64,000 nucleotides of DNA, taken from Alisma plantago-aquatica. Lineage: Eukaryota > Streptophyta > Magnoliopsida > Alismatales > Alismataceae. A program made the position numbers and the translations under genes. The notes under the pieces are model-generated. The model saw only the letters and a list, made by a program, of their open reading frames with translations, was not told the origin of the DNA and made no database searches. The stretch is taken from NCBI GenBank assembly GCA_963693085.1, contig OY856412.1, positions 1,412,436,394 to 1,412,500,393 on the forward strand. The letters are read 5' to 3'. Shown here piece by piece: positions 21,435-32,114 of this stretch (positions are counted from its first letter, which is position 1; each line of letters begins with the position of its first letter).

Positions 21435-23065
21435 TGTTGGATCCTAGGTGGGTGACTTAGGTGCTCTAGAGGGGGGGTGAATAGAGCTGAAAGCACTTAA
21501 ACAAAATTCATCAAACCTTCAAAATATATGACAAGATAAGGTTGCTAAATAGGTAATTTGAGTGCAACTAAATCATGCATAGCAAGGATAAGAGAGATTG
21601 AACATGCACCAATTAGACAAGCTATTTAGAGTGGTTCCACACTTCAAACTAGAAGTGTGTCAGTCCACTTGCCTAGAGAGGTCAACCTCTAGGACTTCAA
21701 CCAATTGCACTCTTATATTCATTCATAAGACTTACAATACATGACCCAACAAAGGACTTACCTATCCAATACAAAGAGTCTTCAACCTTACCAAGGACTT
21801 ACCCACTTTGCAAGAGTCTTCGGCCTTCTCCAAGGACTTACCCACTCTTGCACAAGTCTTCGGCCTTGTAGGAATTACCCACTCTTCTTGGATCTTCCGC
21901 CTTTGACTTCACCTTCACTCGGAGAAGCTTTCCACCAAGGACTTACCCACTTGAGCTTGAGTCTTCTGCCTTCTCCAAGGGCTTACCCACTCTAGCTCCA
22001 AGTCTTCGGCCTTGATCTTCACCAAGGGACTCCTTCCCTTGTTCTTCTTCACCTCTCTTGGACAAGAGAGAGAACCTTCATCTTCAATATAGGAAATGAG
22101 AGATGGGGAGGTGGTGGAAGTGAGAGCCTCACAAGATATACAAATGATACTAGCTCTCTTACAAATCTCCTACTCACTCTAATGGATGTAGCAAGTGATT
22201 AAGCTTAGAGAGAGAGAGGAGGCTGTAGGAAGCACTCAACTATAGAATAGGAACCTCACAAAGAGTTTGCAATGAATGCTCAACCTTGGAATGAAGCCCA
22301 AGGGGTCCTATTTATAGCTGGGGATGCCTCTTAGCCTTTGGGAACACTTAAGAACGAAAACTAGCCGTTTTGTGGCTTGCAACGGATCTATTTTCACTTG
22401 TTGCAACTCCACAACGGCTAGAATTGCTTTTTCTGCATTTCAGTACAGTCCGATCGGCCGAGTTTCAATAAAGGCAACTCGGCCGAACCACTAAACGACA
22501 AGTCTGAAAGATAGACTGTCGGCCGAGTTCCCTTGGAGAAACTCGGCCGATCGGTCGACTTTCATCTTGGACCGATCAGTGGATTGGCCGAGTTTCCCAG
22601 CATAGAAACTCGACCGAACAGGAATCGGCTGAGTTGGAAACTCGGCCGATTGCATCAAAAATTCCAGAATAACTGGATCGGCCGAGTTTGTAATTCGGCC
22701 GACAAAATCCCTGTTATGGGTATTTTGGAATTTTTGTAAAACTGTACAAATGATGGATTTTTGTGTCCCAATAATTTTTCTAAGCTTAATTACAAGTCAT
22801 ACAATCATTACAAGTGATTACAAAGCAATTCTAAGGTCATTTACATAGAGATCCCAAATTGCACACTTGTAGCTATTTTGACTTGTCTTTTCTCCAATTT
22901 GATATGCGCAAGTTAGGGCATTTGGAGTGTGTCTAAACCTAATCTGAAATTACTCAATGTAGAAGCATTAGACACCAATATGTGGAATGGTTAGTCATCA
23001 TCAAAACAAGGGTTTAGTCAATTTAGACATGAGTCAACATTGACCTAATTGACCTTGAGTCAACA
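21435..23065 (-). repeat. LTR 5 of the gag-only array
   Basis: Same edges, shifted by one period. I saw no private change. Hairpin block at 22454-22702, TATA at 22308-22316. Confidence 0.92.
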
Positions 23066-24980
23066 TTCTCCCCCTTTTTGAAGATGACAAACCATTCCAT
23101 AAATGTATTGAAAGCTTGTAAGTAAAATCATACCTTCGGAGGAACCTAGGGGTTTCAGTAGAATTGAGTTCATATGCTCCCCCTCAATTGATGCTAGTGG
23201 AGTTTTCATACTCCCCCTCAATTGATGCTATTTCTCCTGCATGGTTAGCTTTCATAACATTTATAGAAACTATGTCTTCTACTCATATATGTTCTACACA
23301 TATATGTCTTCTCCCATTTACCTTCTCCCCTTTACATGGACACGCTTCTTTGCTTCATGTAAGACATGCCTTCTCCCTGTTGTCAAAAGAAGACATATCT
23401 TTCTCCCCCTTTGTCATTTCAAAAAGGTGGGGGTGTGAAGAAACTAAGAAACACCACTTGTTAAGAGAAAGAAGATAACAAAAGTTATATAAGGAGAGTA
23501 GAAGAGCACATATAGGGTCTTGTCCAAGCATAGAAAGAAAAGCAAGTTAAAACATATACTTGAACATCCCAAAAATGCAAGATACAGTGCTGCAGAAAAA
23601 CAATAAATCACAACTTTGACCCTCAAGATGATGGAATTTGACCAAAAACCATCGGAGCTCATGGCATAGCAATGAGTCTTGCTCAGAAGGGTGTTTCTGC
23701 ATAAAAAGCACTATACTTGCAGCAAAAACTGAAATTGGAGCAAAACCTGCATAAAAATCCAAAAAATACTCCAATTTCTACATATCATGTAGATCTATGA
23801 ACCCTGCATCACAATGTTATGCAAGAAACTCAAGATAGTAGATATGCAATTCAAGGAACAGGCTTGAGCATATATGAGACAAGATACAAGCATAGCATAT
23901 AGATGAGCAAATATTCCAATTATAAACAAGGTTAGAACTACATGTATGTGAACTACTAGTAGATGATATCACAAGTTAGGACTACTAGTAGGATCTAGAT
24001 CATAGCAAGAGATACACAAGATAAAGCAAGCTATGAGTAGATATAGAGATATATCCAAACCAAGAGATATGCAATTTTAGACGCATAAAAGGATATAACT
24101 CACTAGATATGCATCCTTACCATAAGATGATTACCCCTAAGAACCTCAAGGTTGTATCAAGACAAGATATACACCTAGATAGATGTAGCAAGTTAGAGTA
24201 CAACGGAAGCAATTTAAGACACAACCAAGAGATCCAAAGAGTTCATCATCAAAACCTGCAAAACAACTCAAAGCAAGTAATTGCACGATATAGATATACC
24301 AATTTAGAGCAATTAGAGAGATAGAGTTGTAAGCAAGATAGGCAATTTAGAACATGGCAATATGCATATATAAAGGTACCAAATGAGAGTGCCAAAGAAT
24401 AAGGCTATTGGTTGAGAAAATCTAGTTGAGAGGGAAATTCTCACTCAATAAGCCAAATGTATATTCTGTGCACAGTGTAATCGGTCGAGTTCTGTGTATT
24501 GGCAACTCGGCCGATCGCAGCTGTTGGCAACACCCATTGGTGCCTATCGGTCGAGTTTTAGACAGGACAAAACTCGGCCGACAAAACTACTGTAGAAAAA
24601 GCACATATTTTTCATAAAACATATCTAGAGGCATGCTAGATATACAAACCATATCCAAACATGTCTAAGCAAGTTAGTAGTGCACTATAGAAGCATTAGA
24701 AATAGTTTTTGAGCAAGAGTGTGAAGAGAAACACAAAATGTCACTTTTGACTCAAAAACCATAAGTATAGTGCACACTAACTTGACAAAAACAAGTTAGA
24801 AATGGTTATAAGCAATAGAACCTTTACCTTTGTGCTTACCAATGCTTTTTCACTTGTTGTCACCCTCTACACATCTCACCTTTCTTCTTTCATGTGGATT
24901 GAGAAGTCAATTTTCAATTCAATAGCTCAAGTCAATCCATTTGCAAGTACCTACAAGAAGAAAGATGAAATGGTCCCCAA
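23066..24980 (-). mobile_element. 3' non-coding region of gag-only element, copy 5
   Basis: Same content as copy 1; hairpin pair at 24481-24581. No private change noticed. Confidence 0.85.
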
Positions 24981-26852
24981 TCATGCTTTTGGGTCCGGAG
25001 GGGTTAGCTTAGCAACCCAAGTCCTATTGCTCTTGGGTGCTTTCCTAAAAGGACAACAAGTAGAATAATGACCAAATTCATTGCAATAGTTGCATGTGCC
25101 CATAGTCTTGGAACTAGAGGATTCTCCATGGAATATTGGAGGTCCTTTATCTTTGTTGTTCCCTTGACTACTATCATATCCTAAACCATGTCTACCAATT
25201 TGTTTAGTAGAATTGAGTAGGATGTCATTAAGACTCTTCTTACCAACTAAGAATCTTTGCAAAGAAGATCTCAAACTATCATTATCATGCATAAGAGAGG
25301 TAATAGTAGAAGACAAATGATTGATATTATCTCTAGCATGCAAAAGATCATTTTCAAAGCAAAGAGCTTTAGTTAAATAAGAATCTCTATCAATATGAAG
25401 AGCAGCAACATCATTCTCTTTATTAGTATAACTAGAACAAGATTCATGCCCATTGATTTTAGCAAGCAAGGAGGCATTTTCTAGTTCTAATTCATGCAAA
25501 ACAAAATCTTTGTTTTTGTTTTCAGATTTAAGAACATCAATGTCATGCATGAGAGAATCAACAATTAAAGTATGTTCTTCATTAGAATTAGGCATGAGAG
25601 GTTGAGCTTCTAGAAATTTAATCTTATCAAGTAAACTAGCATTTTCAAGTTTAAGAGAGTCTACTTGGCTAAGACAATCATTTTTATCAATAAGCAAGCA
25701 AGAATTTGCATATTCAAGATCATCTAGTTCTATATGCAAATTATCAACAATTTTAGCAAGCTTTTTCTTTTTCTTTTTAGAAGACTTAAGAGATGCACAA
25801 ATATCATGAATGAGATCAATCAAGGATTCTTTATCTAAAGAGTCTAGATTTACCTCATTTGAGTCTTCACTTGTTGATGCTACAAGAGCAAAATGACATT
25901 CTCCTTCATCACTTGAGCTTGATCTTGATCCTTCACTTGAATCTTCACTTGAGCTTGAGTTGGAGGAGCCACTTGAGCTTGATTGCCATTTCTTCTTGTG
26001 AAGATGGGTCTTTTTGCCTTGTGGGCAATCTTCCTTGTAGTGACCCTTCTTTCCACATGTGAAGCACCGGATGGAGGAGGACTTGCCTTTGTAGAGTCTA
26101 CCTTTGGAGTACATGGCATCTTCTTTAGCTTGAGAGGATGGAGAGACTTGTTCCATGATAGCTTCAATTTGAGCCTTCATTTCAGCCTTCTTCATTCTCT
26201 TTAGCTCTTTCTTCTCTTGTCTTTCTACTTCCTCCCTCTTGTCAAGTGTGGCTTCATGTGCTTGTAGATTTCCAATGAGCTCTTCAATAGGAATATCCCT
26301 AAGCGACCTTGCTTCTTCAATGGAAGTCACCTTGGATTCCCATCTCTTGGGGAGAGTTCTAAGGATCTTTGAGTTGATCTCTCCACTAGACATAGGATGT
26401 CCTAGAACAGCAAGACCATTTAAGATGGTGTTGATCCTTGAGTACATGTTGGCTATGCTCTCCTCCTTTCCCATCTTGAAGTTCTCAAGCAACCCTTTGA
26501 GCATGTAGACCTTGCTTTCCTTCACTTGATCTGTCCCTTCATAAGTGATGCAAAGCTTTCTCCATACCTCATAGGCCGTCTCACAAGAAGAAATCCGGTT
26601 GAACTCGGTGGGGGTCATGGAGGCATATAGAATGTGCATGGCTCTAGCATTCAAGGTTGCTTTCATCAAGGTGGCTTCATCCCATTCTTCAATGTTTGTC
26701 TTTGGTAGAATGTATGGGCTGTTCACCATTTGCCACATCTCGAGACTTGATCCTTGGATGAAGAATTGAAGTCTTCTTCTCCAATAGAGGAAGTTGCTCC
26801 CATCAAAGATTGGAAGTCTAGTCGAGAGTCTCCCTCCTAGGTAGTCACCCAT
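24981..26852 (-). CDS. gag: Copia (Sirevirus-like) Gag, copy 5
   Basis: Complete 623-aa frame, identical in protein sequence to copy 1. It is transcribed from LTR 6 if that promoter is active; PBS at 26890-26901. Confidence 0.9.
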   Translation of the reverse strand: MGDYLGGRLSTRLPIFDGSNFLYWRRRLQFFIQGSSLEMWQMVNSPYILPKTNIEEWDEATLMKATLNARAMHILYASMTPTEFNRISSCETAYEVWRKLCITYEGTDQVKESKVYMLKGLLENFKMGKEESIANMYSRINTILNGLAVLGHPMSSGEINSKILRTLPKRWESKVTSIEEARSLRDIPIEELIGNLQAHEATLDKREEVERQEKKELKRMKKAEMKAQIEAIMEQVSPSSQAKEDAMYSKGRLYKGKSSSIRCFTCGKKGHYKEDCPQGKKTHLHKKKWQSSSSGSSNSSSSEDSSEGSRSSSSDEGECHFALVASTSEDSNEVNLDSLDKESLIDLIHDICASLKSSKKKKKKLAKIVDNLHIELDDLEYANSCLLIDKNDCLSQVDSLKLENASLLDKIKFLEAQPLMPNSNEEHTLIVDSLMHDIDVLKSENKNKDFVLHELELENASLLAKINGHESCSSYTNKENDVAALHIDRDSYLTKALCFENDLLHARDNINHLSSTITSLMHDNDSLRSSLQRFLVGKKSLNDILLNSTKQIGRHGLGYDSSQGNNKDKGPPIFHGESSSSKTMGTCNYCNEFGHYSTCCPFRKAPKSNRTWVAKLTPPDPKA

Positions 26853-26903
26853 CTTCTCCTACTTGTTGAAGTATGCTTGGAGAAGACCTGCTCTGATACC
26901 ACT

Positions 26904-28534
26904 TGTTGGATCCTAGGTGGGTGACTTAGGTGCTCTAGAGGGGGGGTGAATAGAGCTGAAAGCACTTAAACAAAATTCATCAAACCTTCAAAATATATGA
27001 CAAGATAAGGTTGCTAAATAGGTAATTTGAGTGCAACTAAATCATGCATAGCAAGGATAAGAGAGATTGAACATGCACCAATTAGACAAGCTATTTAGAG
27101 TGGTTCCACACTTCAAACTAGAAGTGTGTCAGTCCACTTGCCTAGAGAGGTCAACCTCTAGGACTTCAACCAATTGCACTCTTATATTCATTCATAAGAC
27201 TTACAATACATGACCCAACAAAGGACTTACCTATCCAATACAAAGAGTCTTCAACCTTACCAAGGACTTACCCACTTTGCAAGAGTCTTCGGCCTTCTCC
27301 AAGGACTTACCCACTCTTGCACAAGTCTTCGGCCTTGTAGGAATTACCCACTCTTCTTGGATCTTCCGCCTTTGACTTCACCTTCACTCGGAGAAGCTTT
27401 CCACCAAGGACTTACCCACTTGAGCTTGAGTCTTCTGCCTTCTCCAAGGGCTTACCCACTCTAGCTCCAAGTCTTCGGCCTTGATCTTCACCAAGGGACT
27501 CCTTCCCTTGTTCTTCTTCACCTCTCTTGGACAAGAGAGAGAACCTTCATCTTCAATATAGGAAATGAGAGATGGGGAGGTGGTGGAAGTGAGAGCCTCA
27601 CAAGATATACAAATGATACTAGCTCTCTTACAAATCTCCTACTCACTCTAATGGATGTAGCAAGTGATTAAGCTTAGAGAGAGAGAGGAGGCTGTAGGAA
27701 GCACTCAACTATAGAATAGGAACCTCACAAAGAGTTTGCAATGAATGCTCAACCTTGGAATGAAGCCCAAGGGGTCCTATTTATAGCTGGGGATGCCTCT
27801 TAGCCTTTGGGAACACTTAAGAACGAAAACTAGCCGTTTTGTGGCTTGCAACGGATCTATTTTCACTTGTTGCAACTCCACAACGGCTAGAATTGCTTTT
27901 TCTGCATTTCAGTACAGTCCGATCGGCCGAGTTTCAATAAAGGCAACTCGGCCGAACCACTAAACGACAAGTCTGAAAGATAGACTGTCGGCCGAGTTCC
28001 CTTGGAGAAACTCGGCCGATCGGTCGACTTTCATCTTGGACCGATCAGTGGATCGGCCGAGTTTCCCAGCATAGAAACTCGACCGAACAGGAATCGGCTG
28101 AGTTGGAAACTCGGCCGATTGCATCAAAAATTCCAGAATAACTGGATCGGCCGAGTTTGTAATTCGGCCGACAAAATCCCTGTTATGGGTATTTTGGAAT
28201 TTTTGTAAAACTGTACAAATGATGGATTTTTGTGTCCCAATAATTTTTCTAAGCTTAATTACAAGTCATACAATCATTACAAGTGATTACAAAGCAATTC
28301 TAAGGTCATTTACATAGAGATCCCAAATTGCACACTTGTAGCTATTTTGACTTGTCTTTTCTCCAATTTGATATGCGCAAGTTAGGGCATTTGGAGTGTG
28401 TCTAAACCTAATCTGAAATTACTCAATGTAGAAGCATTAGACACCAATATGTGGAATGGTTAGTCATCATCAAAACAAGGGTTTAGTCAATTTAGACATG
28501 AGTCAACATTGACCTAATTGACCTTGAGTCAACA
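26904..28534 (-). repeat. LTR 6 of the gag-only array
   Basis: Last complete LTR. It has C at 28054, giving an intact TCGGCCGA core in the third hairpin, where LTRs 1-5 all read TTGGCCGA. The C is probably ancestral (C to T at a CpG in the others), which would group LTRs 1-5 as products of later expansion. Hairpin block at 27923-28171, TATA at 27777-27785. Confidence 0.92.
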
Positions 28535-30449
28535 TTCTCCCCCTTTTTGAAGATGACAAACCATTCCATAAATGTATTGAAAGCTTGTAAGTAAAATCAT
28601 ACCTTCGGAGGAACCTAGGGGTTTCAGTAGAATTGAGTTCATATGCTCCCCCTCAATTGATGCTAGTGGAGTTTTCATACTCCCCCTCAATTGATGCTAT
28701 TTCTCCTGCATGGTTAGCTTTCATAACATTTATAGAAACTATGTCTTCTACTCATATATGTTCTACACATATATGTCTTCTCCCATTTACCTTCTCCCCT
28801 TTACATGGACACGCTTCTTTGCTTCATGTAAGACATGCCTTCTCCCTGTTGTCAAAAGAAGACATATCTTTCTCCCCCTTTGTCATTTCAAAAAGGTGGG
28901 GGTGTGAAGAAACTAAGAAACACCACTTGTTAAGAGAAAGAAGATAACAAAAGTTATATAAGGAGAGTAGAAGAGCACATATAGGGTCTTGTCCAAGCAT
29001 AGAAAGAAAAGCAAGTTAAAACATATACATGAACATCCCAAAAATGCAAGATACAGTGCTGCAGAAAAACAATAAATCACAACTTTGACCCTCAAGATGA
29101 TGGAATTTGACCAAAAACCATCGGAGCTCATGGCATAGCAATGAGTCTTGCTCAGAAGGGTGTTTCTGCATAAAAAGCACTATACTTGCAGCAAAAACTG
29201 AAATTGGAGCAAAACCTGCATAAAAATCCAAAAAATACTCCAATTTCTACATATCATGTAGATCTATGAACCCTGCATCACAATGTTATGCAAGAAACTC
29301 AAGATAGTAGATATGCAATTCAAGGAACAGGCTTGAGCATATATGAGACAAGATACAAGCATAGCATATAGATGAGCAAATATTCCAATTATAAACAAGG
29401 TTAGAACTACATGTATGTGAACTACTAGTAGATGATATCACAAGTTAGGACTACTAGTAGGATCTAGATCATAGCAAGAGATACACAAGATAAAGCAAGC
29501 TATGAGTAGATATAGAGATATATCCAAACCAAGAGATATGCAATTTTAGACGCATAAAAGGATATAACTCACTAGATATGCATCCTTACCATAAGATGAT
29601 TACCCCTAAGAACCTCAAGGTTGTATCAAGACAAGATATACACCTAGATAGATGTAGCAAGTTAGAGTACAACGGAAGCAATTTAAGACACAACCAAGAG
29701 ATCCAAAGAGTTCATCATCAAAACCTGCAAAACAACTCAAAGCAAGTAATTGCACGATATAGATATACCAATTTAGAGCAATTAGAGAGATAGAGTTGTA
29801 AGCAAGATAGGCAATTTAGAACATGGCAATATGCATATATAAAGGTACCAAATGAGAGTGCCAAAGAATAAGGCTATTGGTTGAGAAAATCTAGTTGAGA
29901 GGGAAATTCTCACTCAATAAGCCAAATGTATATTCTGTGCACAGTGTAATCGGTCGAGTTCTGTGTATTGGCAACTCGGCCGATCGCAGCTGTTGGCAAC
30001 ACCCATTGGTGCCTATCGGTCGAGTTTTAGACAGGACAAAACTCGGCCGACAAAACTACTGTAGAAAAAGCACATATTTTTCATAAAACATATCTAGAGG
30101 CATGCTAGATATACAAACCATATCCAAACATGTCTAAGCAAGTTAGTAGTGCACTATAGAAGCATTAGAAATAGTTTTTGAGCAAGAGTGTGAAGAGAAA
30201 CACAAAATGTCACTTTTGACTCAAAAACCATAAGTATAGTGCACACTAACTTGACAAAAACAAGTTAGAAATGGTTATAAGCAATAGAACCTTTACCTTT
30301 GTGCTTACCAATGCTTTTTCACTTGTTGTCACCCTCTACACATCTCACCTTTCTTCTTTCATGTGGATTGAGAAGTCAATTTTCAATTCAATAGCTCAAG
30401 TCAATCCATTTGCAAGTACCTACAAGAAGAAAGATGAAATGGTCCCCAA
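28535..30449 (-). mobile_element. 3' non-coding region of gag-only element, copy 6
   Basis: Same content as copy 1, with a private A at 29029. It has its 3' LTR (LTR 6), but its gag is cut off and it has no 5' LTR or PBS. Confidence 0.85.
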
Positions 30450-31013
30450 TCATGCTTTTGGGTCCGGAGGGGTTAGCTTAGCAACCCAAGTCCTATTGCT
30501 CTTGGGTGCTTTCCTAAAAGGACAACAAGTAGAATAATGACCAAATTCATTGCAATAGTTGCATGTGCCCATAGTCTTGGAACTAGAGGATTCTCCATGG
30601 AATATTGGAGGTCCTTTATCTTTGTTGTTCCCTTGACTACTATCATATCCTAAACCATGTCTACCAATTTGTTTAGTAGAATTGAGTAGGATGTCATTAA
30701 GACTCTTCTTACCAACTAAGAATCTTTGCAAAGAAGATCTCAAACTATCATTATCATGCATAAGAGAGGTAATAGTAGAAGACAAATGATTGATATTATC
30801 TCTAGCATGCAAAAGATCATTTTCAAAGCAAAGAGCTTTAGTTCTGTGTGATTGATGTGTTTTTCTTTCTCTTGATAGTCTCCAAGATGTGTTCTGTGTG
30901 GTCGATGAGATTTTGATGTCATTCGGGTTGCTAAGATTTGATCTTGTTGAGTGGTCGCTAAGGTGACCATCCTCTTCGATCACCAAAATATTGAAGCCCA
31001 CTTCAGTTACCAA
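30450..31013 (-). pseudogene. 5'-truncated gag copy 6 fused in frame to unrelated flank (187-aa open frame)
   Basis: The last 129-130 codons of gag (from about residue 494 on, including the C-terminal zinc knuckle) are present. At about 30843 the match to the array stops. The reading frame continues without a stop into unrelated sequence for 57-58 codons to an ATG at 31013. The N-terminal part (MVTEVGFNILVIEEDGHL and on) matches no family I recognise. The fusion lacks the capsid domain, first zinc knuckle, 5' LTR and PBS. It is probably a dead fragment whose open frame is accidental. Confidence 0.75.
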
Positions 31014-31048
31014 AGTTTCTCTTCGGTCGATGAAGTTTCTCTTAGAGA
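30844..31048. other. Unidentified junction sequence
   Basis: About 200 bp between the broken array and a Ty3 LTR relic. GTTCTGTGTG occurs at 30841 and again at 30891, each followed by a GATG-containing word, so there is a short direct repeat with about 50-bp spacing right at the junction. No gene or known element is recognised. Confidence 0.4.
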
Positions 31049-31437
31049 TCAGTAGACATAAAAGGTTGGATAGTTTCTAGTTTTAGTAGATTCCTCGTGT
31101 CGTCAATGTACTCTCAGGTCCAGGAAGGGAATGTTTGTAGATGATGTATATTGCCACGTGGTTTTGGCAATATCCCTATTTTTGTATAGATATAATGTGT
31201 ATGTAAAACATGATCTTTTGTACAGGTCATGGCCTTAACTATGAGACAAATATGTAAATACCTTATATGGTATGTGATGTGATATAGATTGATGGACCTA
31301 TATGTAATATGTTTTTTAACCAGATGGTAATGTGAAATCAGCTTTAATTTACACATTTTTCTGGTAGTGAGATGTTTTAGCTGTTGATCACATGTTTTGT
31401 TTTGAGAAATCTCATCTATGTGGCATTGGGCATCACA
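31049..31437 (+). repeat. Decayed 3' end of a Ty3-type LTR
   Basis: It aligns with interruptions to 35400-35792, the end of the complete Ty3 LTR: shared words include ACTCTCAGGTC, TAGATGATRTA, CATATGTAAATA-like and TTTTGAG(A/T)AATCTC. It ends in GCATCACA, like the intact LTR (GTATCACA). Divergence is much higher than among the other LTR copies, so this is an older relic. The rest of its element is missing. Confidence 0.7.
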
Positions 31438-31442
31438 AATTC

Positions 31443-31615
31443 AATAACAAGAAGAATATTTTCAACCATTGGCATGCACAATTATAGAATGTTGTTGAGA
31501 GAGTATTTGGTGTGTTTAATAAGAGGTTTTCTTAGCTTAAATAGTTGTGACAAAAAATTGCAATCGCAAACACATCTACTATTAACATGTTGTATCGTCC
31601 AAAGTTTCATATGAC
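31443..31615 (+). pseudogene. PIF/Harbinger transposase relic
   Basis: One frame from 31443 gives NNKKNIFNHWHAQL, stop, NVVERVFGVF, which fits the conserved end of plant PIF/Harbinger transposases (family pattern: a FN-x-R/W-HA-x-LRN-x-x-ER-x-FG block; its ER glutamate is the last acidic residue of the DDE triad). A different frame just downstream gives HLLLTCCIVQSFI, resembling the family's following I-A-C-C-x-L-H-N-F-I segment. Two frames and several stops make it a pseudogene of at most 60 codons. It begins six bases after the Ty3 LTR relic ends, so that LTR inserted into it. Confidence 0.7.
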
Positions 31616-31728
31616 ACCAACACGATGGTGATGTTGTGTGAATGAAATCACAGAAGGTAGTTCAATGTCTGGCCTCCCATACAATGGGTCAGACTTGAGA
31701 AACCCCCAACAACAACCCAAGTTTATTG
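31616..31728. other. Short unassigned spacer
   Basis: Sequence between the transposase relic and the inverted LTR fragment. No motif recognised; it may be the decayed 3' end of the Harbinger element. Confidence 0.3.
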
Positions 31729-32114
31729 TGACGCCCCGCACCACACAATGTGAGATTACACAAAACCAAACGCGATTAACCACTAACTTGTAGATCATAG
31801 GAAAATACTAAAAATTAAAACCATTTTCATTAAGCTTCCAAACAGCAAAAACCTTTACATACGAGTCATTTCATGTCACAAGGCACTTACCGTGGGTGTC
31901 ATCAATCTATTATAAGAAAACATGTCCAAAACATATATACAGATATCCAACACAGCTTAGCACAAAAAGGGCACACTAGACAACTATATGTCAAAATTAC
32001 GTCTACAAAACACCCCCAAGGACCTGAGTGTATAGGGATGACTCTAGGACTCTAATGTCAAAAGAACATCCCGCATCACTTCCAACCTTGTCGGCTACTG
32101 CCTTTCTTGCTGCT
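31729..32114 (-). repeat. Inverted Ty3-type LTR fragment (3' end)
   Basis: The reverse strand around 32000-32060 reads AGAGTCCTAGAGTCATCCC and ACTCAGGTCC, matching 35443-35475 of the complete Ty3 LTR. On the minus strand it would end GGGGCGTCACA at 31729, a normal LTR 3' end. It is cut at 32115 where the complete Ty3 LTR begins, so the Ty3 element appears to have inserted into it. Confidence 0.65.

Larger units (their letters stand above)
1..30843 (-). mobile_element. Tandem array of gag-only Sirevirus-like (TR-GAG) LTR retrotransposon, 5469-bp period
   Basis: Every landmark recurs at exactly 5469-bp steps: gag stops at 3105, 8574, 14043, 19512 and 24981, and LTR edges at 5028, 10497, 15966, 21435 and 26904. 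One period is a single 1631-bp LTR plus a 3838-bp internal region, so neighbours share an LTR instead of each having two. The element reads on the minus strand: LTR, PBS, gag, long non-coding tail, polypurine tract, LTR. No pol domain is visible in any frame. The left end lies outside the window; the right end is cut inside gag at about 30843. Differences noticed between copies: 1086/12024 (T, G elsewhere), 16190 (A), 20062 (C), 28054 (C), 29029 (A). Such near identity means recent expansion or ongoing homogenisation. Unequal recombination between LTRs is the simplest origin; a collapsed or duplicated assembly is the main alternative. Confidence 0.93.

Noticed and set aside
1..30843. CRISPR-like or satellite interpretation of the regular repeats
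   Set aside because: The repeat is 5469 bp with LTR, PBS, gag and polypurine tract; it is a retrotransposon unit in a plant genome.
31384..31614. 76-aa ORF over the Harbinger relic as an intact gene
   Set aside because: The conserved transposase block is in another frame with stops; only its last residues (HLLLTCCIVQSFI) resemble the family.
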